This document shows positions 8,661-18,100 of a DNA stretch of 30,537 nt, piece by piece. This DNA comes from JAQIBY01 sp034721855 (GTDB lineage: Bacteria; Bacteroidota; Bacteroidia; Bacteroidales; ML635J-15). Made by a program: the position numbers and the translations under genes. The first letter of the stretch is position 1. Each line of letters starts with the position of its first letter. The stretch is from contig JAYENB010000334.1 in NCBI GenBank assembly GCA_034721855.1, forward strand, positions 1-30,537, written 5' to 3'. A model generated the notes under the pieces. The model saw only the letters and a list, made by a program, of their open reading frames with translations. It ran no database searches and had not been told where the DNA came from.

Positions 8661-8735
8661 CATCCCGTACCTAACGGCACGGAGAGTATATTCGCGCAGT
8701 ATGTTTTTACCAACATCCTGTCCCTAACGGGACAG
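8661..8735. repeat. Pair of TAAC-loop hairpins
   Basis: CTGTCCC-TAAC-GGGACAG at 8718-8735 is a perfect 7-bp stem. CCGTACC-TAAC-GGCACGG at 8665-8682 is a related stem with one mismatch. Both are preceded by CATCC. They resemble the short hairpin repeats scattered between genes in many Bacteroidota. They lie in the 727-bp gene-free stretch upstream of the 1343-aa gene. Confidence 0.5.
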
Positions 8736-8970
8736 TCTTAGTAATTGGCCTTTCCTTTCTGTTCCGTTGGGTACAAGATGCCGGAAAGCCGTGTTACACC
8801 GAAACAACCCAGTATGTCCTGACAGGCAAGCTATTGATATACAAGGGCTTTTTGCAACCCTTTCCCCAAACGCCGTCTGTAAGTAAAACGGAATTCCCCG
8901 CATACCATTGGTGCTGATTTTACTGTGGAACAGTGAAATATCTGTAACAAAGTGGTTTGCATAACGAAGG

Positions 8971-9111
8971 GCTAAAATATATGCCAGATGCGGGAAGCGC
9001 CAACATGAGCACTGTAATCGTAACCGTAGCTACGGTGAAGCGCGCACAATGTTGAGCCCTGATACGTTTCGCTACAGGGTAAACATTGCCGCAGATGCCG
9101 TATAGTTTAGC
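8971..9111. repeat. 141-bp imperfect inverted repeat with 14-bp perfect central palindrome
   Basis: The outer arms are GCTAAAATATATGCCAGATGC (8971-8991) and, reverse-complemented, GCTAAACTATACGGCATCTG plus C (9091-9111). Near the centre, ACCGTAGCTACGGT (9023-9036) is a perfect palindrome, and CCCTG...CAGGG forms a further hairpin. No open frame is visible. It looks like a MITE-like or structured intergenic element. No second copy was seen in the window. Confidence 0.45.
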
Positions 9112-9151
9112 AATGCAGTAGTAAACTACTTGCGGATTTGAGGTTAAAAAT

Positions 9152-9185
9152 AAAAAAAGCCACTCCAGGGAAGAAGCGGCTTTTC
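9152..9185 (-). terminator. Rho-independent terminator after the PorV-like gene
   Basis: On the minus strand, AAAAGCCGCTT, a loop, and AGTGGC are followed by a run of seven T. The stem is near-perfect with flanking A and T tracts, in the right orientation to end the transcript of the PorV-like gene. If the N gap is an assembly artefact, it lies about 80 bp past that gene's stop codon. Confidence 0.7.
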
Positions 9186-9213
9186 AAAATAATAATGTCT
9201 TTATTTAGTAATT

Positions 9214-9260
9214 GTTATTAACCATTTATTATTATTTTTCGCTGTGAATAGTTACTTTAT
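9214..9260. repeat. 47-bp repeat downstream of the PorV-like gene (also at 21411-21457)
   Basis: This 47-bp sequence differs at only 4 positions from 21411-21457, just past the ECF sigma gene stop. In both places it sits immediately after a stop codon on the minus strand. The ends can pair (ACTATT or ACCATT with AATGGT), and one difference keeps pairing as a G-U wobble. It is also present after the N gap (9445-9487) because of the assembly duplication. Confidence 0.55.
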
Positions 9261-9344
9261 TTTATTACAGGGTTATCCGGGCTCCAATGGTATGAACACC
9301 ATCAAATGGATTTGTATCGCGGTAGCTGTAATCAATGGCAATAA
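9218..9344. repeat. 127-bp exact duplication flanking an assembly gap
   Basis: Bases 9218-9344 are identical to 9445-9571, and each copy abuts the N run. The sequence includes the last codons of the PorV-like gene. It is best explained as two contig ends sharing a 127-base overlap, not a biological repeat. Confidence 0.9.
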
Positions 9345-9444
9345 NNNNNNNNNNNNNNNNNNNNNNNNNNNNNNNNNNNNNNNNNNNNNNNNNNNNNNNN
9401 NNNNNNNNNNNNNNNNNNNNNNNNNNNNNNNNNNNNNNNNNNNN
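9345..9444. other. Assembly gap of 100 N
   Basis: Exactly 100 unknown bases, a conventional scaffold placeholder. Because both flanks end in the same 127 bp, the true sequence is probably continuous, with 227 bases added artificially. Confidence 0.95.
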
Positions 9445-9491
9445 TTAACCATTTATTATTATTTTTCGCTGTGAATAGTTACTTTATTTTA

Positions 9492-10625
9492 TTACAGGGT
9501 TATCCGGGCTCCAATGGTATGAACACCATCAAATGGATTTGTATCGCGGTAGCTGTAATCAATGGCAATAACGCTGCCCGAATCATTCATGGGGATATGT
9601 ACAGAAAGCCCTGCAGAAGGCCCTGTGAAAACAGTGTTTCTTTCGGTATATTCAAACATACCTTTTTCATACACATATCCGCCACGCAGAAAGAACAAGT
9701 CTTTAAATCCATACTCCAGGCCAAAATGAAACTGGTCTCTTGTAAATGAATTGGATGTAAAATTGGCAGCGATGATAAGCTGATGGTTACTTACCAGTTC
9801 ATCAGCATCTGGGGTTTCTTCACCCATCCGGGCATCGGAAGGTGTTTTAGCATCAAGGTCAATGTAATAGGAAACCCCGATTTTAATCAAGGAAGGAAGT
9901 TCAAATTCGGCAGACCTTTGCTCAACTGTCATGTTGGTTCCCCATTCCGATTCCCCGATAAAAGACATGCCATCGCCGGTAAATTTCATGGTACTGCCAA
10001 CGTTTTTCATGGAAATACCAAACCTGAGGTTATCCCGTTTACGGTTACCAAGTTTATCTTTACCCACTCCGGTTACATACTGTATGCCGGCATCCAGAGC
10101 AAAGCCCATGGCGTTGGCATCGGGCAGGCCTTCATTGATGATTTTAACACTCATCCCACCATAGATACTGTTGGAGAATTCCTGTGCATAAGCCAACTGA
10201 ATGTTGTTGTAACTTACGCTGTAGGTTCCCAAGCCACCTTCAGGAAGTTCCTCTGTAGTGATATCAATATCACCAAAATCCATGGTCATAACCCCCACAC
10301 TTAGTACACCGACTTCGCCAACTTTCTGGCTGAAGCCAAAATTATTCATGTTAATCCCACTACCAACGAGATATTGCGAATTGGTAAAGATTAGTTCTGT
10401 CCGGCGGGTAAAAGCGGTTCCGGCAATGTTCTGATAGAGGGCTTCAAGCCCCTGAACACAGCCTACATTAGCACTTCCCCATCCGGAGCTACGTGCCCAT
10501 GGGTTGATTAATAATTCTGAAGCTCCAGCACTACCGGCACGTTGTTCATTTCCTGCCATCAACACTGGACTGAGAAGTAAGCATCCCAGTGTGACAATCA
10601 GTAATTTTTGAAATCTTTTTTTCAT
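9492..10625 (-). CDS. PorV/PorQ-family outer-membrane protein
   Basis: A 377-aa protein with a signal peptide (about 1-24, ending LLLSPVLMA). The mature N-terminus has the PorV/PorQ signature AGSAGASELLINPWARSSGW, then GLEALYQNIAGTAF. The rest alternates like a beta barrel and ends in GARITL. PorV in Porphyromonas is an outer-membrane barrel that binds T9SS sorting domains and hands cargo to the attachment machinery. This copy lies between two giant T9SS-type cargo genes on the same strand, so I infer a cargo-dedicated PorV paralogue; it need not be the housekeeping PorV. A terminator follows. The last residues are duplicated by the assembly artefact. Confidence 0.8.
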   Translation of the reverse strand: MKKRFQKLLIVTLGCLLLSPVLMAGNEQRAGSAGASELLINPWARSSGWGSANVGCVQGLEALYQNIAGTAFTRRTELIFTNSQYLVGSGINMNNFGFSQKVGEVGVLSVGVMTMDFGDIDITTEELPEGGLGTYSVSYNNIQLAYAQEFSNSIYGGMSVKIINEGLPDANAMGFALDAGIQYVTGVGKDKLGNRKRDNLRFGISMKNVGSTMKFTGDGMSFIGESEWGTNMTVEQRSAEFELPSLIKIGVSYYIDLDAKTPSDARMGEETPDADELVSNHQLIIAANFTSNSFTRDQFHFGLEYGFKDLFFLRGGYVYEKGMFEYTERNTVFTGPSAGLSVHIPMNDSGSVIAIDYSYRDTNPFDGVHTIGARITL

Positions 10626-10658
10626 AACATTATATTATTAGTAACTAATCATTATCAA

Positions 10659-10690
10659 CAAAAGTAGCTCCTCACTGCAAAGGCGGAAAC
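10659..10690 (-). promoter_or_regulatory. Possible promoter of the PorV-like gene
   Basis: On the minus strand TACTTTTG (10659-10666) matches the -7 consensus TAnnTTTG. Twenty nt upstream is GTTT instead of TTTG, so the -33 box is poor. It lies 33 bp before the start codon. A separate promoter here would let the PorV-like gene be expressed apart from the receptor. Confidence 0.4.
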
Positions 10691-10728
10691 CCGTCTGTCG
10701 CCGGGCAAGGTTACAAAGTTCTAAATTT

Positions 10729-10941
10729 TTAAAACTTATTTACAAATCTTTTGAACCCTTTTATTAGTATGGGTACATTGAAATTAATTAAAAAACCTAA
10801 TCGTTTATTAGCCAATTTTAAATGAGATATAATCTGTGCCTCATGAACAGGTAATATTGTTTCAATAGCTTTTACCTCGATAATAATTTCATTTTCAACC
10901 AAAATGTCCATTGATAAGCGATTTAATTCTTTTTTTTCCAT
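10729..10941 (-). pseudogene. GxxExxY protein remnant (PD-(D/E)XK-like), truncated
   Basis: A 70-aa frame with MDILVENEIIIEVKAIE, VHEAQIISHLKLANKRLGFL and INF near the end, which is the C-terminal half of the GxxExxY family (about 125 aa as I recall it). The N-terminal part holding the GxxExxY motif is missing: MEKKELNRLS joins directly to the MDILVEN block. It is therefore a deleted remnant, though still open. It lies in the receptor/secreted-protein/PorV block on the same strand. Directly upstream is a word resembling the arms of the 153-bp elements, so it may have arrived with a repeat element. Confidence 0.65.
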
Positions 10942-10970
10942 TTCTTAGCGACTTTGCGTCTCAGCGGTAA
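10942..10970 (-). repeat. CTAAGA/CAAAG repeat word before the GxxExxY remnant
   Basis: Immediately upstream of the remnant's ATG the minus strand reads CCGCTGAGACGCAAAGTCGC then TAAGAA. This resembles the internal arm of the 153-bp elements (CCACAAAGCCGCTAAGACAC and CCACAAAGTCACTAAGACAC) in word content. It could be half of a larger decayed inverted repeat; no matching arm is obvious downstream of the remnant. Confidence 0.45.
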
Positions 10971-10997
10971 TTGCATGTACCTGACTATTTAAAATTA

Positions 10998-13900
10998 TTA
11001 AAAGTTCTGTAAATCCACAGGTCTGAGTGATCCAAACCATTTCACCACTTTTTCACCAATATCAGGGGCATCAATGTGGATGATGTACATCCCGCTGGAA
11101 ATAGCAATGTTGTGACCATTTTTCAAATCCCAGTCAATATAGGACGCATCATTTGCTTTAGTGAACCTACGTATCAGCCTTCCACTCACATTATAAATAC
11201 TGATGGTACATTTTTGTGGCAGGTTGGTTATCCGGACGCGGTTGTCAAGCTGAGATGTTTCATAATACGAGGTTCCGTAATATGGATTTGGAACTACCCT
11301 GATCAGATCGAGGGCAGATTCTGCAATGTCCAGATCTTTTGTTAAGGTTTGGATATCGGTGGTGTTGAACGTGTACATCCCAAAATTATCATTTACAGGA
11401 TCCTCAAGAGCTATTTCTCCAAATCTTTGGAAATAGGGAGTAGCAACCCGGATACGTATTTTCACATCCGTTTCGAGCAATTCATACCCGTAGTTGAGGT
11501 AAGGTAAAGATGTCCACATCGCGCCGCTAAGTCCCCAACGCTTATACATAATGCTTTGTTCTTCTTCGTAACGCATCAACATGTCGTGTATCCACTTGCA
11601 CGAATCATAAGCAGGGGTTGAAATTTCGGGATTTTGCACGTAATTGGTATGACCAAAAACGTAGATGTAATGTTTGCCGCCAAAGAGAGGGCCGTTAAGA
11701 TTATAAATGCCTTCTGAGGGGTTCCATACCATATCATCACCATTCTCACCTTTAAGCCATGAATCTTCACCGAAGGCCATATTGAGGCGCTCGCCGGTTC
11801 TCACATCAATGGCATATCCGGGGAACCAACCCAGACCATGTGTGGTATCCCCTGGAATGGGGTCACCGCTTTTATCAACGGATGGTGATTGTCTCAGGTC
11901 AAAACGGAGCGCATTGCCGTCTGAAAGGTAATTTACCAACGGGTTTACTTGTGTTTGGTAACCGTTAGCATCCGTAGTCCATTCGTTCTCACACATTTCA
12001 AGTACCACACATCTGGTCCATTTGGATTTATCGTCGGTAATTACAACATCAACACTGGATAACAGGCTGTATTTGTCAATGTTCATCTGTGATCTGTCAT
12101 AATTAGGCCCGTACTTGAATGTGGAAGTAAGGTAAATCGGTCCCCAGGTACCACCGAGAATTTTTTCGTAGTATTCATCCGGATCCATTCCGGCGTAATC
12201 ATCATAATTTCTATTTGGGTTTTCCAAGGCTCCATCAGAATATGTGCCTACCCTGATCCAGTTATAGGGGTCCAAATTGTCACCATCGGGGATAAATGAC
12301 AACCATGGCCTGGTAGGATCTGAAAATTCTATGCTTGCCTCAAGGAAACCATTCCGGTAATCATTTTGATTTTTATAAGCAGCAGGATAAACCTGGTAAA
12401 TGGAAATACTTAAACCTAAATCAAGTAAAAGTTGATCATTTTTTGTTTTGTTAATGGGATAATCGGAATGAATGGTATCATTATTTGCATTGTTGATTAA
12501 AATCCAGTCAGCACCGTCTTCTTGTAAACCGTAATAATTAGCGGTTGCGTTATGAAATTTCAACGTATATGAACCATCGGGAATGTTTAAAGGATCTATT
12601 ACTTTAACATTGATAGGTCCTTTTCCATTTTCATAGGTTGGGGTAAAATCTTTCCAGGGATAACCACTCATTATGGTTTCAATGGATTCATCTTTAAGAT
12701 CCATTACATTGTTTCCGTTTCCATATCCTTCAATCTGGGTAATTTCAGGACCATAACCATATTCTGCCTGTAATTCAGTTCCTTCATCAGCAGGTTCTGT
12801 CATGTGAGGCATAGCGGAATATTTTTCAATGTTATTGCGCCCTGCGAGGTATGGTTTTTTCTGTCCGTTAAAGGTTTCCTGTATTTGCTGGTCATAAGCT
12901 TCAGTTTTGTTATAGCCATAAGCAATGGCAGTGAAATAATAGGTTTTATGATTTATCAACCTTTTGTCTCCACTGGCAAAACGGTCTTCAGTGATTACAA
13001 AACTGTGTTCAATACCTGTATTTATGCCATTGACCATTTCCACTGGTTCATTGGCGCCCAGTTCATCTGACCAGTTAAAATTGACAAGTTGAGAAACATC
13101 GTCTTTAATATCGCACTGGTAAATTTCACGGACAAGATCCTGGTTATGGCGGTCAGTAACACCAGCTGATTCATTTTTCAACTGAAATACCTGGTATCCC
13201 TGGAACCTGTAGTATTCATCACAAGGATCAAGATCACCACCACAAATGATGGAATTGTCTTTTTCTTCGTATGCTTCTAAATAGTTGTTTGAATTTTCCT
13301 TATTATAGATGTGGAAAATCAGTTTTTTATCCAGCTCAACAATATTCAATTCCGGTGCATCCGGTCCGTTGAGTACGCGGAAACAATTCTCAAATAAGGT
13401 TTGTGCTTTATCATCGGCTTTTCTGACAGCTTCAACGGAAGCCCATGGGCCACCGGAGCTTGCCCTTGCATAAACTGCACCTACAGTGATATCGTTAACA
13501 GCACCGGGTTGTAGGGTAAAAGGCCCGGCAGATTGTACGAACCTTCTATCGTAAGGTGTATTGTCTTCGGTTTCTTCAGACCAGTCAGGCATTACTTCAC
13601 CATCCTGTCCCCATCCGCAAACGTCTGTAGTGGGATTTCCCGGGAACATAAAATCTGTTGGCGTAGTTGTTGCCCCAGATGAAGACTGATGACCTGTTCC
13701 TCCATACAACAATGGTGAACCGTCTTTCCAATAGCCGGTCATATAATTGTAATAGTCGATGGCATCCTGCGGATCTGTTGTAGCAGGGTTATCACCACCA
13801 CCGGTATTGTTAAAATACAAAAAGCGACGCATACCCCAGCGCTCATTATCTATGGTACCATCCTCAAAGTTAAGGCCATTGATGTTTCCATTGAGAATAT

Positions 13901-15086
13901 CGCCTTTATTACAATCCAATACAGGCAGGCCATTCACCGTATCATAGCTTGTGGAATTGTCTTTTCCATCGGGATCCTGGTAAGGGCCTTCAAAAAAGTC
14001 AATGCCAACTGCAGGTGGTTGTTCACCATATCCGGGGCTGGAGCCATCATCTTCATCCACATTGTCACCATTGTACAAATACCCCAATCCTCTTTTAACA
14101 TCACATCCGACATAATCATCCTTTGGGCCACCAAGATCAGCATCAGTCCATACACCAAAATAAGTTTCATACAAAGTATATGTTGATCTGTTTATGAGGT
14201 TGTAATTATAAAATGTCATGTCATTCAGTTCATCATTGGTTGAGAAGGCAAAAGCCTGTGCCCTGATTTCCATACCAATGGCATCGCCTCCGGTCTCAGT
14301 ATGTATATTGCCTTTGTCATTATATACCCACCAAAGGGTAGAATCACCATAAATTTTAGCTTCCCTGTCACGTGGTCTGACACAATTGGGATCATCAGTT
14401 ATGCCTTCATCCGGATATTCATAATAGGGAAAATCACCATCGTAGGGATTGTAATATCCATCGCCATTGTAATCCCAGAAAGGGGCAAGGTAATATGCAT
14501 AACCACCGGCAGGCCCGTGAGCAGGCCAGTTAAGGATTTCTTCCGGTATAGTATAGGTAGGATACTCTTCAGCGGTATTGCATTCAGGATCCTGCTGGCA
14601 ATCAAACCAGGCTCTGAATTCATCCACCATGTATTTTCCCATGGGATAATGATTGTCATATTCCTGACAAACCTCAAAAGAAACACTGGAAATTTCAGGA
14701 CCAGAGGCAATCAGCGGGCCTGTCCAGAAATCAATACCGACCTGACGATAACGCACAGCAGCGAGTTTCAATTGCCCGTTTGCATCCAGGCCCCCCATCC
14801 ACATGCCACCACAGAAGAGGGCATTTGGTCCGTTTCCTGATTCTGTGGCCGGAACTTCATACCTGGGAGCACCTTGCAAATCCCACCACATATCACCACC
14901 GGTGTGTATGAGGGTACGTACATTGTTTACATACAATTCAGTTGAAGCTTTTCCGGGTTCGCAGCCTGCTGCTCTGGCAGCTTTTTCTTCTGATCTCGGC
15001 TTGTCAGCAGGATTGACATCAGCCAATGTCTGCATTGTTAACAAACTTAAAACACTGATTCCGATTATTAATTTAAGGCTTTTCAT
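10998..15086 (-). CDS. Giant secreted protein with T9SS-type C-terminal sorting domain (paralogue 1)
   Basis: A 1362-aa protein with a signal peptide (about 1-22, MQTLA then DVN). The N-terminal block has NNVRTLIHTGGDMWWDLQG, YEVP and MGGLDANGQL. DYNGDGYYN at 205-213 is a dockerin-like calcium loop, and WTDADLGGPKDDYVG recurs. The long conserved middle (SIETIMSGYPWKDFTPTY, RSQMNIDKYSLLSSVD, CVVLEMCENEWTTD, GGKHYIYVFGHTNYV) is shared nearly unchanged with the 4459-8490 product. The C-terminus (LIRVVPNPYYGTSYYE to GEKVVKWFGS) fits a T9SS type-A/FlgD-like sorting domain. The gene starts 34 bp after the TonB receptor stop, so they are probably cotranscribed. The function is unknown; a surface-attached or released structural or binding protein is most likely. 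Confidence 0.75.
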   Translation of the reverse strand: MKSLKLIIGISVLSLLTMQTLADVNPADKPRSEEKAARAAGCEPGKASTELYVNNVRTLIHTGGDMWWDLQGAPRYEVPATESGNGPNALFCGGMWMGGLDANGQLKLAAVRYRQVGIDFWTGPLIASGPEISSVSFEVCQEYDNHYPMGKYMVDEFRAWFDCQQDPECNTAEEYPTYTIPEEILNWPAHGPAGGYAYYLAPFWDYNGDGYYNPYDGDFPYYEYPDEGITDDPNCVRPRDREAKIYGDSTLWWVYNDKGNIHTETGGDAIGMEIRAQAFAFSTNDELNDMTFYNYNLINRSTYTLYETYFGVWTDADLGGPKDDYVGCDVKRGLGYLYNGDNVDEDDGSSPGYGEQPPAVGIDFFEGPYQDPDGKDNSTSYDTVNGLPVLDCNKGDILNGNINGLNFEDGTIDNERWGMRRFLYFNNTGGGDNPATTDPQDAIDYYNYMTGYWKDGSPLLYGGTGHQSSSGATTTPTDFMFPGNPTTDVCGWGQDGEVMPDWSEETEDNTPYDRRFVQSAGPFTLQPGAVNDITVGAVYARASSGGPWASVEAVRKADDKAQTLFENCFRVLNGPDAPELNIVELDKKLIFHIYNKENSNNYLEAYEEKDNSIICGGDLDPCDEYYRFQGYQVFQLKNESAGVTDRHNQDLVREIYQCDIKDDVSQLVNFNWSDELGANEPVEMVNGINTGIEHSFVITEDRFASGDKRLINHKTYYFTAIAYGYNKTEAYDQQIQETFNGQKKPYLAGRNNIEKYSAMPHMTEPADEGTELQAEYGYGPEITQIEGYGNGNNVMDLKDESIETIMSGYPWKDFTPTYENGKGPINVKVIDPLNIPDGSYTLKFHNATANYYGLQEDGADWILINNANNDTIHSDYPINKTKNDQLLLDLGLSISIYQVYPAAYKNQNDYRNGFLEASIEFSDPTRPWLSFIPDGDNLDPYNWIRVGTYSDGALENPNRNYDDYAGMDPDEYYEKILGGTWGPIYLTSTFKYGPNYDRSQMNIDKYSLLSSVDVVITDDKSKWTRCVVLEMCENEWTTDANGYQTQVNPLVNYLSDGNALRFDLRQSPSVDKSGDPIPGDTTHGLGWFPGYAIDVRTGERLNMAFGEDSWLKGENGDDMVWNPSEGIYNLNGPLFGGKHYIYVFGHTNYVQNPEISTPAYDSCKWIHDMLMRYEEEQSIMYKRWGLSGAMWTSLPYLNYGYELLETDVKIRIRVATPYFQRFGEIALEDPVNDNFGMYTFNTTDIQTLTKDLDIAESALDLIRVVPNPYYGTSYYETSQLDNRVRITNLPQKCTISIYNVSGRLIRRFTKANDASYIDWDLKNGHNIAISSGMYIIHIDAPDIGEKVVKWFGSLRPVDLQNF

Positions 15087-15120
15087 TTTTATGATCGCTT
15101 TATAATGTTTTACAAATTAA

Positions 15121-18100
15121 TTAAAAATTAAATTGTACACCGAGGCGAATGGTTCTTGGTGTACTGTAATTATAAGGGCTGTTAATGTACATTGCGTAAT
15201 AGTTACGGTATGCCTCTTCGTCCGTTTGTGTGGCAATGGCATCCTGATAAGCTGAATAGGTTAAAAATCCATCATCATCAGGATTGCCCGTATAACCGTA
15301 AACATTCAGTACGTTTTTGGTATCAAGTAAATTGGAAATTTCCAGGTAAACATTCAAATAAGCGTATTTTGCTTTTGCCCCGGATTCTGAATCTTTGTCT
15401 TTAAGTGTCAAACGCACATCCCTGTCAAGGCGCATGTTAATTGTTGTACGCCATGGTTTACGTGAACCATTTAGTGAACCTACAAGTTTTCCATCCCTGG
15501 GCCTGTTGAGCTGAGAATAGGGGCTACCGGAACCAGCATTTACCACAAAGTTTACACCCGTGTTAGCCAGGAAATTGGTATTAAACCATTTTGGCCCTTT
15601 GTAAGGTGTGCCATTGGCTTTTCCACCAAAACGATAATCAAGGGTAACGGCAAAATTGTGTCGCTGGTCAAAATTCAACGGGATGGTTGTCCTCAGGTTG
15701 GGCTGATCTGATTTTATGATGTCGAGGCCAGATTCATAAGATGACCCTGTACCATTGGCAAACTGTAATGTATAAGACGCTCTCAGTGACACGTTACCTG
15801 TTCTTCTCAAATCATAAGCAGCGGTAAACCCTTTCACCGTTCCAAAGTCAATATTTCCATACGTGTAATAATCTACAGGGTAAGCTCCATTGACAGCGAT
15901 TGCCTGCTGCATATCACGCATTTCCCTGTAATAAGCAGACAGTTTCAATGAGGAGGTGTTCCCAAGTTTTTGTTGATAACCAACTTCGTAATCTATGGTT
16001 TTCTCCGTGGTTTGATTGGGATTACTTATCGGTTCATTGTTTATTTGTCTGATGTATAAGTATTGAATTGGATTCAACCTGGCATTGTATGATGGCCGTT
16101 TTGATAAAATATCATAATGTGCAAAGAAAAGCGCTTCGTCAGAGATGGGGAATGAGAAAGCTACACGTGGCATAACTGTGATCTGTGGTTCATAATCCAC
16201 AAATGCATTTTGGTTCAATTCATCATTTTCAAGCAAATAAGGTGTAATACCTGTAGCTCCTGCTACTGCTTCCGGGTTTTCAGTTTCAGTACCCTCGTTA
16301 GTGTACCAGGTATCACCGTCACGGAAACCGGTGATGCGTGATGGATTTCCAGCGTCATTCACATACACTACAGCCCCATCATTAATGTTTCCCGGAACTT
16401 CAGATTCTGAGAGCAAGCCGGCCGGATCAGATTCTCCAACACGATACGCATCGCTAAAAATATAGGGGTCTCTCAGTACACGCTGGTTAGCATCATAGCG
16501 ATCTACCCTGACTCCGACGTTAAAAATAAGGTCTTTAAACGAAAATTTGTCCTGGATGTATCCAGCTATGTAGTTTGGTTGGAAAGCCGCTATCGGACGT
16601 GTAAGGTTTCCGTATTCATCTGTTTCTGTAAAGAAATCTTCAAAACTGGGATCGTAATCCAGTTTTTTACCGGTATGATCATACCCGTAATAAGTAACAT
16701 AAGCGTTTCCCTGGTTAAGCAATTCACTTGCTGAAAAATAAGAAACATCAAATGCATCAGGATCATAAGAGTCTACATCTATCCACTCAAGGCCATCAAC
16801 AGGTTTGCCAAGGTATTCACGGAATTTTATGTCAAAAAGGGCCTGTTGAGATGCGTTAAAGAGCCTGGGGTAATTGATGGTGTCCTGGAAAACCCCATTG
16901 GCGTCATACACAGGATTTGGATTGGAAAGGTCACGTTCCATGATGTGTTTGTTCATCAGGTCTTCGGCAAGTCCCCAAAGACCAAAAGGAGCCAGTCCGT
17001 AATAATTATCTTTACGTTGTTCAAATTCGAATCCGAGTGTGATCTCATGGTCTTTTATATCTGCCACACCATTAGCAGCAACGCGCATTTGGTTGGCATC
17101 AGATTTCGTATAAGAAGTGTAAGGCACACCAGGCGCTGTGTAAAGGCCTGCAATACTTGCGGGACCTGATCCATTTAACAAACCACCGTTTTGAATAACT
17201 GTATTCCTGTCAATGTAATATTGATCTCCTACAATGTCAAAAAACTGTTCAGAATAGGTTGAAAGTTCGGAATTCTTGGTTCCTGGTGTAAAAGAATCAA
17301 TTCTGTAAAAGTAAGTTTCATGAATCCATCCTTCGAGATTACTGGCGGTATCTGTACCCCATTGATAAAATTTTTCGGGAATTATTTCATATTTTCCAAT
17401 GTAGCCGTAATCAAAGAAATTATCTTTATGATTCATGTCTTGCCTAATACTACTGGTTTTTGAATAATCAACCTGAATGGAATAATATGCGTTATTAATC
17501 AGGCGTTGTTCTGGTTCTTCTCCTTCTTCAGGAGGTGGTGTCTGGAATTTTTGAGTTAACCTTCCATATAACCGCCAATTATTGTAAATTTGCTGCCCAT
17601 TGTTTTCTGAATTAAACAACGAATTGGCATAGCTATAAAGGCGTTGATTTCTGTAGTCCATGGTACCACCAAAAGTCAGATTCAGATTTTTGATGGGTTG
17701 AAAATCCAGTTTTCCTGCGAGGTTTAATTTCATTCTTTCAGCGTTGGGGCGTGTATCCACATTTTTAAAGGCATCTTCTCTCAAAAATTCACCGTTTTCA
17801 TAAATAATGGGAAGCCCTGCTTCTGTTGGAATGACACGAAGTGGATCGTTGGCTATTTGATCCCTGATGTCATCTTTAGCCACCCATGTCCCGATGGCGG
17901 ATGGGTATTCGTCTTTTATGTATTCAAGTTCACTTGAGATAAGGAATCCTGCTACTGTACGTTGTCTGTCAGTTCCGGCTTCTTTTGTGCGGTAAATTGG
18001 TCCTGATATCATTAATCCACCCAGGTTATAACCATACGGGTCAAGAAATTGAGATGTTACTACCTCAGCGCCGCCAAAGAATTTACTTGTTGGTCCTTTT

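Noticed and set aside
9244..9474. Open frame crossing the N gap
   Set aside because: It is formed by unknown bases and by the duplicated antisense end of the PorV-like gene.
17015..17040. TTCGAATCC resembling a tRNA T-loop
   Set aside because: It lies inside the TonB receptor coding sequence and has no surrounding cloverleaf.
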